NCBI GenBank assembly: GCA_012934845.2
Contig: WNNJ02001468.1
Location: 124,001-188,000, forward strand
Length of the DNA stretch: 64,000 bases
Direction: 5' to 3'
DNA from: Pomphorhynchus laevis
Taxonomy: Eukaryota > Acanthocephala > Palaeacanthocephala > Echinorhynchida > Pomphorhynchidae
Under the pieces are notes generated by a model. It ran no database searches. It was given only the letters and a program-made list of their open reading frames with translations, and was not told the DNA's origin. Position numbers and translations under genes: made by a program. This document shows, piece by piece, positions 33,080 through 43,209 of the stretch (positions within the stretch are counted from its first letter, which is position 1; each line of letters opens with the position of its first letter).

Positions 33080-33895
33080 AAGTTTACGTATTTAATATAA
33101 TTGTAAAATAAACATTAAATAAATAAAAAAGGAAAATAAATAAATATAAATAATAATGCCATATCAATAAATCAAAATTTGATAATTAGATAATAAATAA
33201 CTATAAACAATTGTTATAAGGTTTTATATGAATTATATCAAGTTATATATATATATATATATGTCAAGTTATATCAAGTTTATACGGTTTGGCATTTTCT
33301 GTATATTTAGGAATGCACGCATTTGAATTTGAAAGAGAACAAAAGCATATTATTCTGGGTAACTTTAGAATTTTTGATTTAATTTAATTTTAGATTCAAT
33401 ATGGTACTATATAGTTTGTGTTTGGCAATATTGGCATTTTTTTGCCACCAGCTGCGGTATTTCTGAAAACAAATGAATGTCACGGAACATTTTGGTTAAA
33501 TGTACTGTTAACCTTAATTTGCTATATACCTGGACAAATTCACGCCTTATTTATAGTATGTCAGTAAATAATGTAACTGAAATTGATAAATAAATATGAT
33601 TTATAAATTCATTTTTTGTTGGCTATTTTCGAATATTGAAATTTTAAATTTTTTAATTTGTATCCACACTTTGTTTTTAAACATACTTTAGACATCCAGA
33701 TGATCAATGAGAAATACTTAAAAAAATTAATTTTTTAAGATGTTTAGGACCCAACTTGTTTTCAAAACGAAATCTAAGAGAAAAACAATCTGATTAGTGA
33801 ACAAATTTATTTAGATAGTTTAATTTTTAATAAAACTGATATTTATAATAAAATAGTATTCATCTAGATATGAAAATTGAATAATCGTATATTAT
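33080..33895. other. No gene seen; TA microsatellite
   Basis: A (TA)n run at 33247-33263. The rest is AT-rich with no coding signal. Confidence 0.6.
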
Positions 33896-33904
33896 AATGA
33901 TTAC

Positions 33905-33990
33905 TACACCTTTGATAAGTTCGGGTGTACATTACGCTTGATGAGTATGGATGTAGCGGACGAAACATTAACTATGATTCAGTTTAAAAT
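33905..33990 (+). ncRNA. Hammerhead-like relic related to 26068
   Basis: TTTGATAA (33912-33919, in place of CTGATGA) then GTTCG, and later CGGAC before GAA (33963-33965) and ACATT. Stem II GTTCG/CGGAC is 5 bp with one wobble, better than in the right-arm copy, while the catalytic box is worse. Together the two copies fit one ancestral hammerhead. Confidence 0.4.
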
Positions 33991-34059
33991 CTACCATGTC
34001 GTCCGTCAAGGTGTGTGGAGCTGGAAGTAATGAATGATAATGTAGCTCGAACTCCAAAT

Positions 34060-34525
34060 TACCGTGAGTTATCTAACAAAATTTACAAAAATAAATAAAA
34101 TAATTAATTAAAAGATCACCAGAACAGATTCAATCAAATTGAATCGTTTATTGAATCTAGACATTCATTATGTGATAGCCAGTATGACTTTGGAAAACGG
34201 AGTTCCACCTAATCAATCTTCTAGTTACCCACACTAATTGGTCTAGCTCAATTAATCAAAGAGCTTATGTTGATGCCATAGTTTTCGACTTTTCAAAAGT
34301 GTTCATTGTTGTCAATCAAACACGCTATGTATACGACTTTTTCATACTCAAACCTATCAGTTTTGTATAAATTATGCGTTATCTAAAAAATATTCTTCTA
34401 TACGTTCAGTCTCCGGTCCTCTTGTTGATCGGACCAAATTGTCTAAGGCACTGGGCACTGCTGCTTGTTTCGATTTTTTTGATTTTAATGTTTTCACGAT
34501 ACTTTTGATACAATTTTGGAGCTAC
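34060..34525 (+). mobile_element. LINE RT fragment (Jockey/CR1-like)
   Basis: In-frame pieces read VTHTNWSSSINQRAYVDAIV then FDFSKVFIVVNQTR (motif A, second D changed to I/V) and later LGTAACFDFFD. Frame changes and stops throughout; a short, old fragment. Confidence 0.65.
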
Positions 34526-34529
34526 TCTC

Positions 34530-35230
34530 AGTACGCTGTCTGTAACATCTCATATTCTATGAGATATTTATCTCATATTATATGTATATCATATATTACA
34601 ATATTATATTATTATATATAAAAATATTATATAATATAATTAAATATTAGATAAATATTAGATATTAATAATTAATGAAAAACTAGCAAATTACTCAGTA
34701 GACCTTGTAATCGCATAAAGTAACATAAATTAACTATAGATATGATTTCAATTGATAAGAACTTAAGATTCAGAAAACTCGATTGATCATTTATATGTAG
34801 GGAAATTTACAAACATTTTAAAGGATATCGAAAAAATTGTATTTTAATTTATTGTTCAAATTATAAATTTAAAATATATTTTGATGCAATTATTACAAAT
34901 AAAAGGGTTTACACAGTAGCATAAATCATATGCTAAATCATAAATCATACTCAATCATAATTGAGTCTACGTATTATGTATTATTTACAAATTTACAATA
35001 ATGCTAAATAAAATTCAATAAATAAAATAATAAATAATTATAAATAATTGATTAAAAAATGCGCAGTGCCGGCAAAATTGAAGAATTTGGGTGAATATGC
35101 ATGTTTCAAACTTTCATAGTAAATAATTTAAATTTAATTTTGAATTTTTATTCAATTTTAAATCATCGATTTTAAATTAAATTATTTATAATCTAATTAC
35201 TGATTTTTAATAACTTATTCATCTCCAGGT
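34530..35230. other. AT-rich; one PLE tail piece
   Basis: A PLE 3'-end fragment (ATTGAGTCTACGTATT near 34960, minus strand). Otherwise nothing recognisable. Confidence 0.5.
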
Positions 35231-35436
35231 AAAACTATTTTTGAATACTAAATACTATGCTTTTCGATGATCGTTTTAAATGGTTTTGCAAAGACATAAA
35301 TGTTAAAAATACGATTAGTTTATATAGAGCAAGTTCATTTAACGATGTGTCTCTGATCGTCAAATAAAAAACTAATCTGTGGATGCTGAAATCACTTATA
35401 AAAATCCAACATGACAAAAAGATTAAACAAAACAGA

Positions 35437-35690
35437 TCAGATCAGCTAACTGAGTCCATAAATTTTATATTATTTATAAATTAAAAAATGCTAAATAAAA
35501 TTCAAATAATTAAATAATAAATTATAAAGAATTATAAATAATTGTAATATAAGATTTGATATTATTTATATTAATTTAAAATTTAAAAATTAAATTTAAA
35601 ATAAAAATCAATTTAAATTAATTTACAAATAAATAACAGACGTTGTATCAGAATAAGGATTGGAGGTCATCAGGAGGAACCGTTATTGGA
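35437..35690 (-). mobile_element. PLE 3' tail
   Basis: Shared end near 35437 (CAGCTAACTGAGTC on the plus strand) through the CTGATGACCTCCAATCC piece of the module near 35660-35680. No ORF. Confidence 0.7.
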
Positions 35691-35874
35691 AACAATTAAA
35701 AACAAAATAATTAAAATGATCAAATAACAGTAGCAGTTGATTACCAAATATTGTAAAATATTATTGTTTAAAATGTCCCTTTGAATTATATTATTAAACA
35801 TTTTAATGATATTTAACATATCACTTTTTACGAAAAAACAACAAATATTTTTTAATTTTGAAATTAGAACTTAC

Positions 35875-36016
35875 TTTCATATCAAGATGCAGAAAATTTT
35901 GGTTGTGCATAAATGAAATTCCCTCGCAGATCTGTCGTACGTATAATTCACATAACATTTCTGTCAAAATAAAATCATCATCAATCACACGTTCGAACAA
36001 TTCTCCACCGCTAATT
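35875..36016 (-). CDS. MLCK-like kinase exon: GGELFERV to the catalytic loop HLDMK
   Basis: The minus strand reads ISGGELFERVIDDDFILTE, then YVRQICEGISFMHNQ and FLHLDMK. GGELFERV and HLDMK are hallmarks of the MLCK / stretchin / Sqa / titin-like CAMK family. D of HLDMK is the catalytic base. The exon is bounded by TTAACTAG before it and GTAAGT after it (splice after the Lys codon, phase 0). The first base A completes the Leu codon split at the end of the 39168-39371 exon (CT plus A), so the exons join in phase. The DFG segment and the rest of the kinase were not found downstream. Confidence 0.85.
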
Positions 36017-36254
36017 CTAGTTAAAAAACAAAATTACATAAACGTTTTATATAACAAATTATAATAAGTTGATAATAAATTATTGACTTTCTACAAAGAA
36101 TGCATGCAAATAAGTTTTTAAATCAAATTTTAAATTCATCTAATACAAATTTTGTCTGTAATAATATCTAACAAATAATTAAACATTAAAAAATGTATAT
36201 ACATACTAAATTATCGTAACAGTAACCAACCAAAGACCAGAGACAAATTGTTAA

Positions 36255-36295
36255 TTTTGACGTTTCGATCCTCACTAGGATCTTTATCAAGTCAA
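36255..36295 (-). ncRNA. Minimal hammerhead-like motif
   Basis: The minus strand reads TTGATAA (weak box), one extra A, GATCCT, loop AGTG, AGGATC, GAA, then ACGTC. Stem II is a perfect 6 bp, and the canonical GAAAC and GUC follow, but stem III would be two base pairs without a loop. As a monomer it could not fold; relics or dimer-forming minimal hammerheads look like this. Confidence 0.4.
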
Positions 36296-36427
36296 ATTAT
36301 TGTAAGTATTTATATCCAAGACAATTTTTTAACCAGATTACGAAATATTGCAAAATGACTATATTTTAAGATGTCCCTTTGAATTATATCATTAAACATT
36401 TTAATGATATTTAACATATTTTTAACA

Positions 36428-37575
36428 TACCTTACGGATGAGTGCTGCCGGCTACCATCAGCTCGTCTAGAATTAATAATGAAGTCTGCTCTGCTAGTAA
36501 TCGAACAACGGTTTTTTGGCAACATCAACGATTATAAAACTGAAGCTTATTGGCTCCCGGAGAACAGTATAAAACAGATGGCCAACTCATGGCGTATGCG
36601 CCACATGTGGCGTATTGGACGATGCACCATGGCGCATTATCTTTTTTATAAAGACGGGATTTTTCTTATAAAGTTGTTAATAAAAATGTTCACTTATTTT
36701 ACGGTTATTTCCAAAAGTTAGTTTGAACACTTTATTTATTATTGAAAACAAAGTTATATATTTTTCAACATTTTTGATTGAAAAGGGCAAATATTTGAAA
36801 AATGTGTGGGTTCTTTTTATAAAAAAATTTGCGCATTTGATATTCTCTGAAAGGAAAATTGGCGCTTAATCGAAAAGTGTTGGTCACTTCTGATGTAAAA
36901 CATCAAAATATCAAATTATGTAAATGAATCCTATTATGGATCCTGTGAGAAAACAAGCAACGACAGCAAGTAAAATTCCTGCTGAATAAAATCAGGATGG
37001 TCCGGAAAGCACATGGTTAGTTTAAAGAGGCTATGCCCATGCTACCACGTTAGCAAATTCTCGGAGATGCCTATTTAATATATCACAAGGCAGCCGAAAT
37101 GACTGATGGTAGTTCACCCTACTGATGAGTGCTACCGGCTAACATCAGCTCGTCTGCGAGTAATAAGGAAATCTGCTCTACTTGTAATCGAACTCCCTTT
37201 TTTGGCAACATCTACAATTATGAAACTGAAGCTTATTAGCTCCCGGAGCACAGTTTAACACAGTCAGATATAGAATTATAAAAATGTATCCTCAAAGGGA
37301 TCCTGTGAGAAAGCAAGCAACGACAGCAAGTAAAATTCCTGCTGAATAAAATAAGGATGATCCGCAAAGCACGTTGTTAGTTTAAAGAGGCTATGCCCAT
37401 GCTACCACGTTAGCAAATTCTCGGAGATGCCTATTTAATATATCACAAGGCAGCCGAAACGACTGATGGTAGTTCACCCTACTGACGAGTTCTGCCTGCT
37501 ACCATCAGATCGTCTAGGAGTGATAAGGATGTCTGCTCTGCTTGTAATTGAACTTCGGTATTTTGGCAACATCAA
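36428..37575 (+). repeat. Satellite A, right block
   Basis: About three units of the same ~360-bp family as 1-2230 (GGCAGCC-GAA at 37089 and 37449; a partial unit from 36428, interrupted at about 36585-36925). The second and third units are close to each other. It lies in the large intron on the downstream side of the 35875-36016 exon's upstream neighbour. Confidence 0.9.
37449..37518 (+). ncRNA. Hammerhead-like core, best-kept satellite A copy
   Basis: GGCAGCC, GAA (37456-37458), ACGA, arm CTGATGGTAG (37463-37472), CCTA and CTGACGA (37482-37488, fits CTGANGA), TTCTGCC, arm CTACCATCAG (37499-37508), TCGT, C (37514), TAGG. Every hammerhead box is intact, and stems I (4 bp), II (6 bp with one mismatch) and III (4 plus 10 bp) can be drawn. 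Strand order is X-Y-Z with Y in the stem III loop. Confidence 0.55.
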
Positions 37576-37624
37576 CGCGATTATATATACATTCAGCTCT
37601 TATATATAATTCAGTAACAACTGT

Positions 37625-37860
37625 ACAATATAAAATTCAGGAACACCAGCTAAGATCCTTCAAAAAGGATCCTAGCTGGTGTTCTTTACAAAACAAGCTA
37701 AGCAAAAAACGAGTTAAAGGAAATACGTGTACACTCTGACTTTAGAAAAGGAAATGACATACACAAGCCATGTTCGATGCATGTAAACGTACAATATTAA
37801 AAAGATGAAGCATACTTGGCTTCATCAGCACTTGGCTGATGAAGCCAAGTACATTTTAAT
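37625..37860. other. Two perfect short hairpins
   Basis: At 37638-37682 GAACACCAGCTA pairs with TAGCTGGTGTTC around a GATCC/GGATCC inner stem. At 37810-37848 ACTTGGCTTCATCAGC pairs with its exact complement around ACTTG. Function unknown; they may be the cores of tiny foldback elements. Confidence 0.75.
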
Positions 37861-38449
37861 CCAAGGTAAACATAATTGTACTAGATCAAGATCCATTTAT
37901 TTTATGCAATGTTTTTCGTACAATAAATAATACTTTTGAGAAACCGGTACTACTTTAAGTGAGAAGGAAGAAAATTGTGGATTACTATTGGATAGGTCAA
38001 CTTATAACCTATCAAATACTGTAAATTGTAAATTTGTAAACATTTTGAAAATTTCAAAATGTCGTAGTAGTTTCATAATTGTCGTCTAGTAGTGAGATTT
38101 TGAATTTTCCAAATTGACTTCAGTGTCAATTTCCCCGCAATATTATTTCACGTAATTTAATGTTTTTCAGCATTTTTATATCATTAATTTATCCTGATAA
38201 CCTACAATCTCCATTTTAATATATGGTGTATCTGATTTGTATTCGATTCTGTAAATGTTTTGTGTTATCAGCCAATATGAAAATCCATAATAAAACTATT
38301 TATTCGATATTGGAAACTTTGTCTAAATTAAGTAATCATTCATAAGTACTTGGTTGTAATTTTGTTACTGTGATTTCGTCATAAATTACTATGATTTCGG
38401 TACTGCTTTAAGTTAGAAAACAAAAGAACTGAAAACGATGTAGTTGTGA

Positions 38450-38950
38450 ATCACGAAGTTGAAAATCCTGGCCCCGGCTGTATCAACAATAGGAGCAATA
38501 CCTGTGAAGATAATATCGTGCCACAATCAGACAAATATCAGCTCACACATGCAATCAAATACAATTAAAAACATTCATTGCAAGTGTCAGTGTGAAAAAC
38601 GGTGATCCGGCTAGCGGATCACATAACTAGGGTATGTTTCTAATAGATCATTAGAATACAATCCACTACCAAAAATACTGTACAGAAATGTATATCTACA
38701 CCACTGGATCAGCCAGCCTAGCGAATGGAACATTGATTCGCGATACAGACGTCCTAAGTTTGAATTCGATCAGCCACTGTGTACGGAGAAGGCAGATATT
38801 AAGGGTCGAAACGTAAAATGTAGGTCTTTGGCCAGCAGCTGATGAGACCCACCCAGGCTGATTAGTAGAGTACTGCTGTATCAAAAATAGGACCAATACC
38901 TGTTAGGTTTATGTAGTGCCACAACCAGAAGGAAATAATGATAAGAGTGA
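38450..38950 (+). repeat. Dispersed repeat with hammerhead-like boxes
   Basis: Two partial units share GGCTGTATCAACAATAGGA / CTGCTGTATCAAAAATAGGA and ACCAATACCTGT-like ends (38477 and 38873). The second includes GGGTC-GAA-ACGT (38803-38814), CAGCAG-CTGATGA-GACCC (38833-38850) and GTA-CTGCTG (38870-38878). GGGTC/GACCC and CAGCAG/CTGCTG pair perfectly. Its CTGATGA flank also resembles the motif at 46420. Confidence 0.55.
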
Positions 38951-39167
38951 AAAAGTGGTCAGGTAATCAATAAAGATAGCAATGAGACGATATTGAGCTT
39001 TAGAGACGAAAGAAGGACGAAAAAACACCGATCAAATCATTTTTATTAGGAAAGATCGGAAAATTATTTTGTTTGATTAAATTAATCAAAAAATTACTTA
39101 TGTAAAATTAAAATTACTTATTCAAGTTATTTTAAAATATTTAAACATCAAGTTTAAAGCAACTTAC

Positions 39168-39371
39168 AGTTCCATTATTAATATAATTTCTTTGCCGCAA
39201 TCAAATGCTTCATATAGTTGAAGCAGTCGGGGGTGCTGAAGACTATTCATCACCTCGATTTCGTTGTAAACGTTTCCCCTGTCGGTTTCGCTACGTACCG
39301 GAACGAATTTTGCGGCTAACTCCTTTGATCCACGTTTTTCGATGCATTTTTTCACTTCCCCAAATTTACCC
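39168..39371 (-). CDS. MLCK-like kinase exon: glycine loop to hinge
   Basis: Reads GKFGEVKKCIEKRGSKELAAK (positions split across the joint), then FVPVRSETDRGNVYNEIEVM and NSLQHPRLLQLYEAFD, ending IILIMEL. AAKF holds the ATP-binding Lys, and the E of EIEVM is the helix C Glu. Bounded by TTATAG upstream and GTAAGT downstream. The joint to the exon at 39424-39510 restores LGRGKFGEV. MLCK, stretchin, Sqa and obscurin kinases share MNxLQHPRLxQLYxAF; the best resemblance in memory is to arthropod stretchin-MLCK/Sqa. Confidence 0.9.
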
Positions 39372-39423
39372 CTATAAATTCAATTTATGCAAAACACAAA
39401 ATTCTATCCGTCACAATACTAAC

Positions 39424-39510
39424 CTACCGAGAAACTCACCAAAAGAGTACTCATCATTAGCTAACTTGTCTTTTCGAGGCACAACAATTCGACGCTTAAA
39501 TGGGGGATCG
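39424..39510 (-). CDS. MLCK-like kinase exon: N-terminal lead-in
   Basis: Codes DPPFKRRIVVPRKDKLAN, DEYSFGEFLGR. The pattern PPFK-R followed by a Tyr-Phe-x-EFLGRG lead-in is typical just before the glycine loop of Sqa/MLCK kinases. The donor is AG-GTTAGT. The intron to the next exon is only 52 bp (39372-39423). Two acceptors are possible: GACAG at 39511 (exon starts with one base of a codon) or GAAAG at 39516. The first fits the phase of the donor at the end of the 997-codon exon. Confidence 0.85.
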
Positions 39511-42500
39511 CTGTCTTTCAAATAAAGGAATACGAGTCAGACTTGCAATTTAAATAAAAATTTTGATTAGCAGACTTACATTTATAGGAATAATTTGAAT
39601 ACAGTAATTTATTTGAATAATTATTACTATATTAAGAACAAAATAATTGTGTTAAAATTCTCTTCATACTTTCCAAAATAGACGAAATTAAGCCAGCAGA
39701 TATGTTAAGATTAATAATTATAATACAATATTTCCATCTATATTCGTTAATTAGTTTCATTTCTGATCACCTATCACCCGAAAGCTTTTAAAATCAATCA
39801 AGTGATCGCATGTTGTAGTCCCCGGAAAAGGTAAAGAATGCAATTCTAAAAATTAGACACGGAATGCATCAAATTATACGAAAATAATATTTGGTATGTC
39901 AGTGAATCGCGATGGCTAGAGGATCTCAATTGCAGCAGTTAAAGGCTGCAATTAAAAGAGTTAAGCGAGTGAGGATAGTGAACAAAATCAATCAATAAAT
40001 TAGAACAGCTTTTTCATACCAGGGTATATTTCTAGTCCATGTGGAATATAGCAGTTCTAGAGTACAAACTTACATCGTGATGTCAATGAAATCATCAAGT
40101 ATTTCACTTAAGAATTCAAGAATTGCACTTGAAATACTCTATGTTTCACTTAAGTATTTGAATCACATACGGTTATATCAGGCTACAGAAAATATTTGTA
40201 GGTCATTCCCCATAATGAGTTGGTAAGCATTAAACTAGAATGTATATATAGAGGCAAACATTTAAATGTTTATACAGATATAAGCAAACACGAATTTAAT
40301 AGAATATCTAATCCACGTATGAAATTTTTTATATAAATCGATTAAATAACAAGAGTGAGCAATAGATTAACAAGAGATTACATAACAATAGATTTTAAAA
40401 ATCTATTTAATATTAATATTATAAATTTAATTATTTAATTATTTATTAAGTTTATAAATTTAATAAATTATCTGATTGTCGAATTGAAGGATACATAAAG
40501 GCAAATATTACGAATCAGAACACGTCAGTTTAATAAATATATTCTTTATTGAACAAAATATAAATTTTAATCTCAATTGTTTAATTTTGACAATTAAAAC
40601 TTTTATTAATTATGATTTTATTAATTAATATTAAATGATTATTCAAATTTAAATAATTTATTTAATTTGTTTAAATTTAAACTTGCGACTGCCAATTGTA
40701 TCAGCGAATTAAAATGTTTGGAATTGAAATTATTTTATTAGAATTTCAAACAACGGAATTGCTTATTCTTAGAGCAATTTTACTTTGCAGTAATCGAAAT
40801 TAATTATTTCACTTATAGAGTAACACTTAACTTTTATTTTAACAGCTTTAATTAAATAAAATTAATAAAATTAATTTAATTAATTAATTTTCAATTGAAT
40901 ATGAAATTCTTATTGCATAGTGAAATATTTAGTTATTATCGTCGGATTTATATTTGATTTTTATATCTTTGCTTCTTGAATTATACTGTAAAAATGTTAT
41001 ACCTGCTGTATTTGCACTTTAAAAAAATCAAATTTGGAAAATTACACGATTCAGCCACAAAATATATAATGCTTTTATACATTATATGCTTTTATATATT
41101 TAAAAAAGTCTATTTTAAAGTAAAAAATATATTTTCAAAAAAGATAAGTTAACGAAGTAGATAAGTAAATGAAATAGATTTAAATATTATTCATATTATA
41201 CTTTTATTGTAAAGTATAGTATGAATAATTTTTAGATCTGGTTCATTTTCCCTAAGAGGGTAAAACAATATTCCAAATCTGAATATTTAAGTTATTTCAT
41301 AAGAAGTATATTTTATAATGTAGAATACTAAGATCAGGTCTGTTCCCCGGGGATATGGCAACTTGATCAATCCAGGAAAAATTAAAATAAAATATTAATT
41401 TATTCTCAATAAATACAGTATAGAATCAAAAATTCTCCCAACATTCCTATCCATACACATCCACTCATTTAGTAATAAGTCGAGACTACATCATAAGTTA
41501 ATCCTTTGATGTTCCAACTTACTTTTACAATATGTATTTAATATTAATATTACAATATTTAAATATTTACTTATTTATTACAAATTTATTGGGTTATAAA
41601 GAGGATAATGTGGTCGGCTGTAGTGATTGAAGCCTAGATTTATACTGATTCAGTGAAATTGTCTATAATACTTCATATCCCCCTTTTATACGTTGTAAAT
41701 TTCAAGTAAATCCCCTTAATCCCTTTATACCTCATTTACTATAACTCTCTTTATCATCTTTATACCCTTTAACCTTCCCTTTCGCCCCTTAAATTCCATT
41801 TTTCTCTTTAGCCCTATTTATTTCATTTTTAAATTTGCTTTACTGTTTTATCATACTTTGTTATTCATATTATTGAATAATATAATATGAATAATTTTTA
41901 GATTGATCATTTAGGGACAAAGGCTTGGTTAAATAAATGCAAAGTGGATGAAATGGAGTATAATTTGCTTTATTTTTCAATTTCTCAATGTAAAACACAT
42001 TCCAGATTCGAATATTTTAAGATATTTTGTTTTCGCTTTGATCTAAAAATATAAAAGTTATATTAAATAGAGTATGTAACACCGCATAAATATTGACGTA
42101 TTCTTAAAGATGAATCTCACAAGTGAACTACTTGTAAATATTATTTCAAACATTTTTAATTAGTGCCCAGAGTTTTTGTTTTATAAAGTGCATAAGGAAA
42201 TATTTAAGTCAATTTACCTGGTTCCAGCTCAACAAATTTGTTTATTGGATTGATACAATTAAGTGACTCTTCAGTCCTAAATAATAAAAATACGAAATCA
42301 AATCATGTTTCGTTTTGTTGTTATTAAGAAATAAGATAAGATAATTATAATTTTAAATAGTTGATAATGATCCATTATTGATAAATAATTATTGGAGCTG
42401 GATCAAAGAAAAGAGGATTACGTAATTACGTAATTAATTCAGAAAATTACTGATTTTCTTAAGATGCTAACAGAAGTTAACAAAATATCAAATAAAATGT

Positions 42501-42700
42501 TCCTTCTTTCATTGATCCAGCTCAAATAATTATTTATGATATAATTACCTAATCAGAAAATTGCTGTTAAAACATTATATAATGATATAAAATACTATTA
42601 AGTCAAATTGTTTGATCGAAGTAAATGGTTCGATAGTGATAATATAATTAAAATTTTTATAATTTTAAATATTAAAATATTTATTTTTATTTTCAAAGTG
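39511..42700. other. Intron sequence, nothing recognised
   Basis: AT-rich with scattered short open frames. No domain, RNA gene or transposon was identified. Confidence 0.5.
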
Positions 42701-42735
42701 TTTATCAAAAAATTGTATTCAAAAGATAATTTAAT

Positions 42736-43200
42736 TTGAACATCATGCCGGGCCGACGAAAATACGGAAATATCACGCTACTACCCATCACGGAAGCAAC
42801 ATTGACGACCCTCCTCTGCCCATCATGCTGCATTTCTCCGCTGAACGGCTACGCTGATCCGTTGGAACAGGAAAGCAGGGACTCGGGATCGGAAGTTGCG
42901 CGGATTAATCGTGTGCCGAGTTCATGAAGAAACGTGAGATACACTGGCCCGATCGCTCCTGTGCTTTCAACTGCCACTGGTATGAAAATATATTAGCGGA
43001 TGTCAATGTTAGCATATTTGTGGACTTTCTTAGTTTCGGCGTTCTTTGCCACACTAGCCGCGCTATATACCAAACTGCTAAGGTTGCTGGGTTCTGTGGT
43101 ATCCACACAAGTGAAGTCCCACAGTAGCAGTCTACCTGACAACGAGGAAATCAGAGTTCCACCGTCAGGTCATCGGCCGTCAACCCTGCAGATTCCTGTA
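42736..43200 (+). other. GC-richer island, possible exon with a membrane segment
   Basis: Local base composition is much richer in G+C than its surroundings. From ATG at 43000 a 69-codon frame starts MSMLAYLWTFLVSAFFATLA, a strong hydrophobic segment, then a Ser/Pro tail SHSSSLPDNEEIRVPPSGHR. It runs to CCT-GTAAGC at 43200, a good splice donor. ATATATTAG just before is a possible acceptor. A second frame (42736-42927, MPGRRKYGNITLLP) precedes it. Opposite strand to the kinase. It could be the first exon of a nested gene or a transposon fragment. Confidence 0.3.
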
Positions 43201-43209
43201 AGCTCCTAA

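Noticed and set aside
39205-39525. Plus-strand 106-codon frame
   Set aside because: Opposite strand of the two kinase exons and their 52-bp intron.
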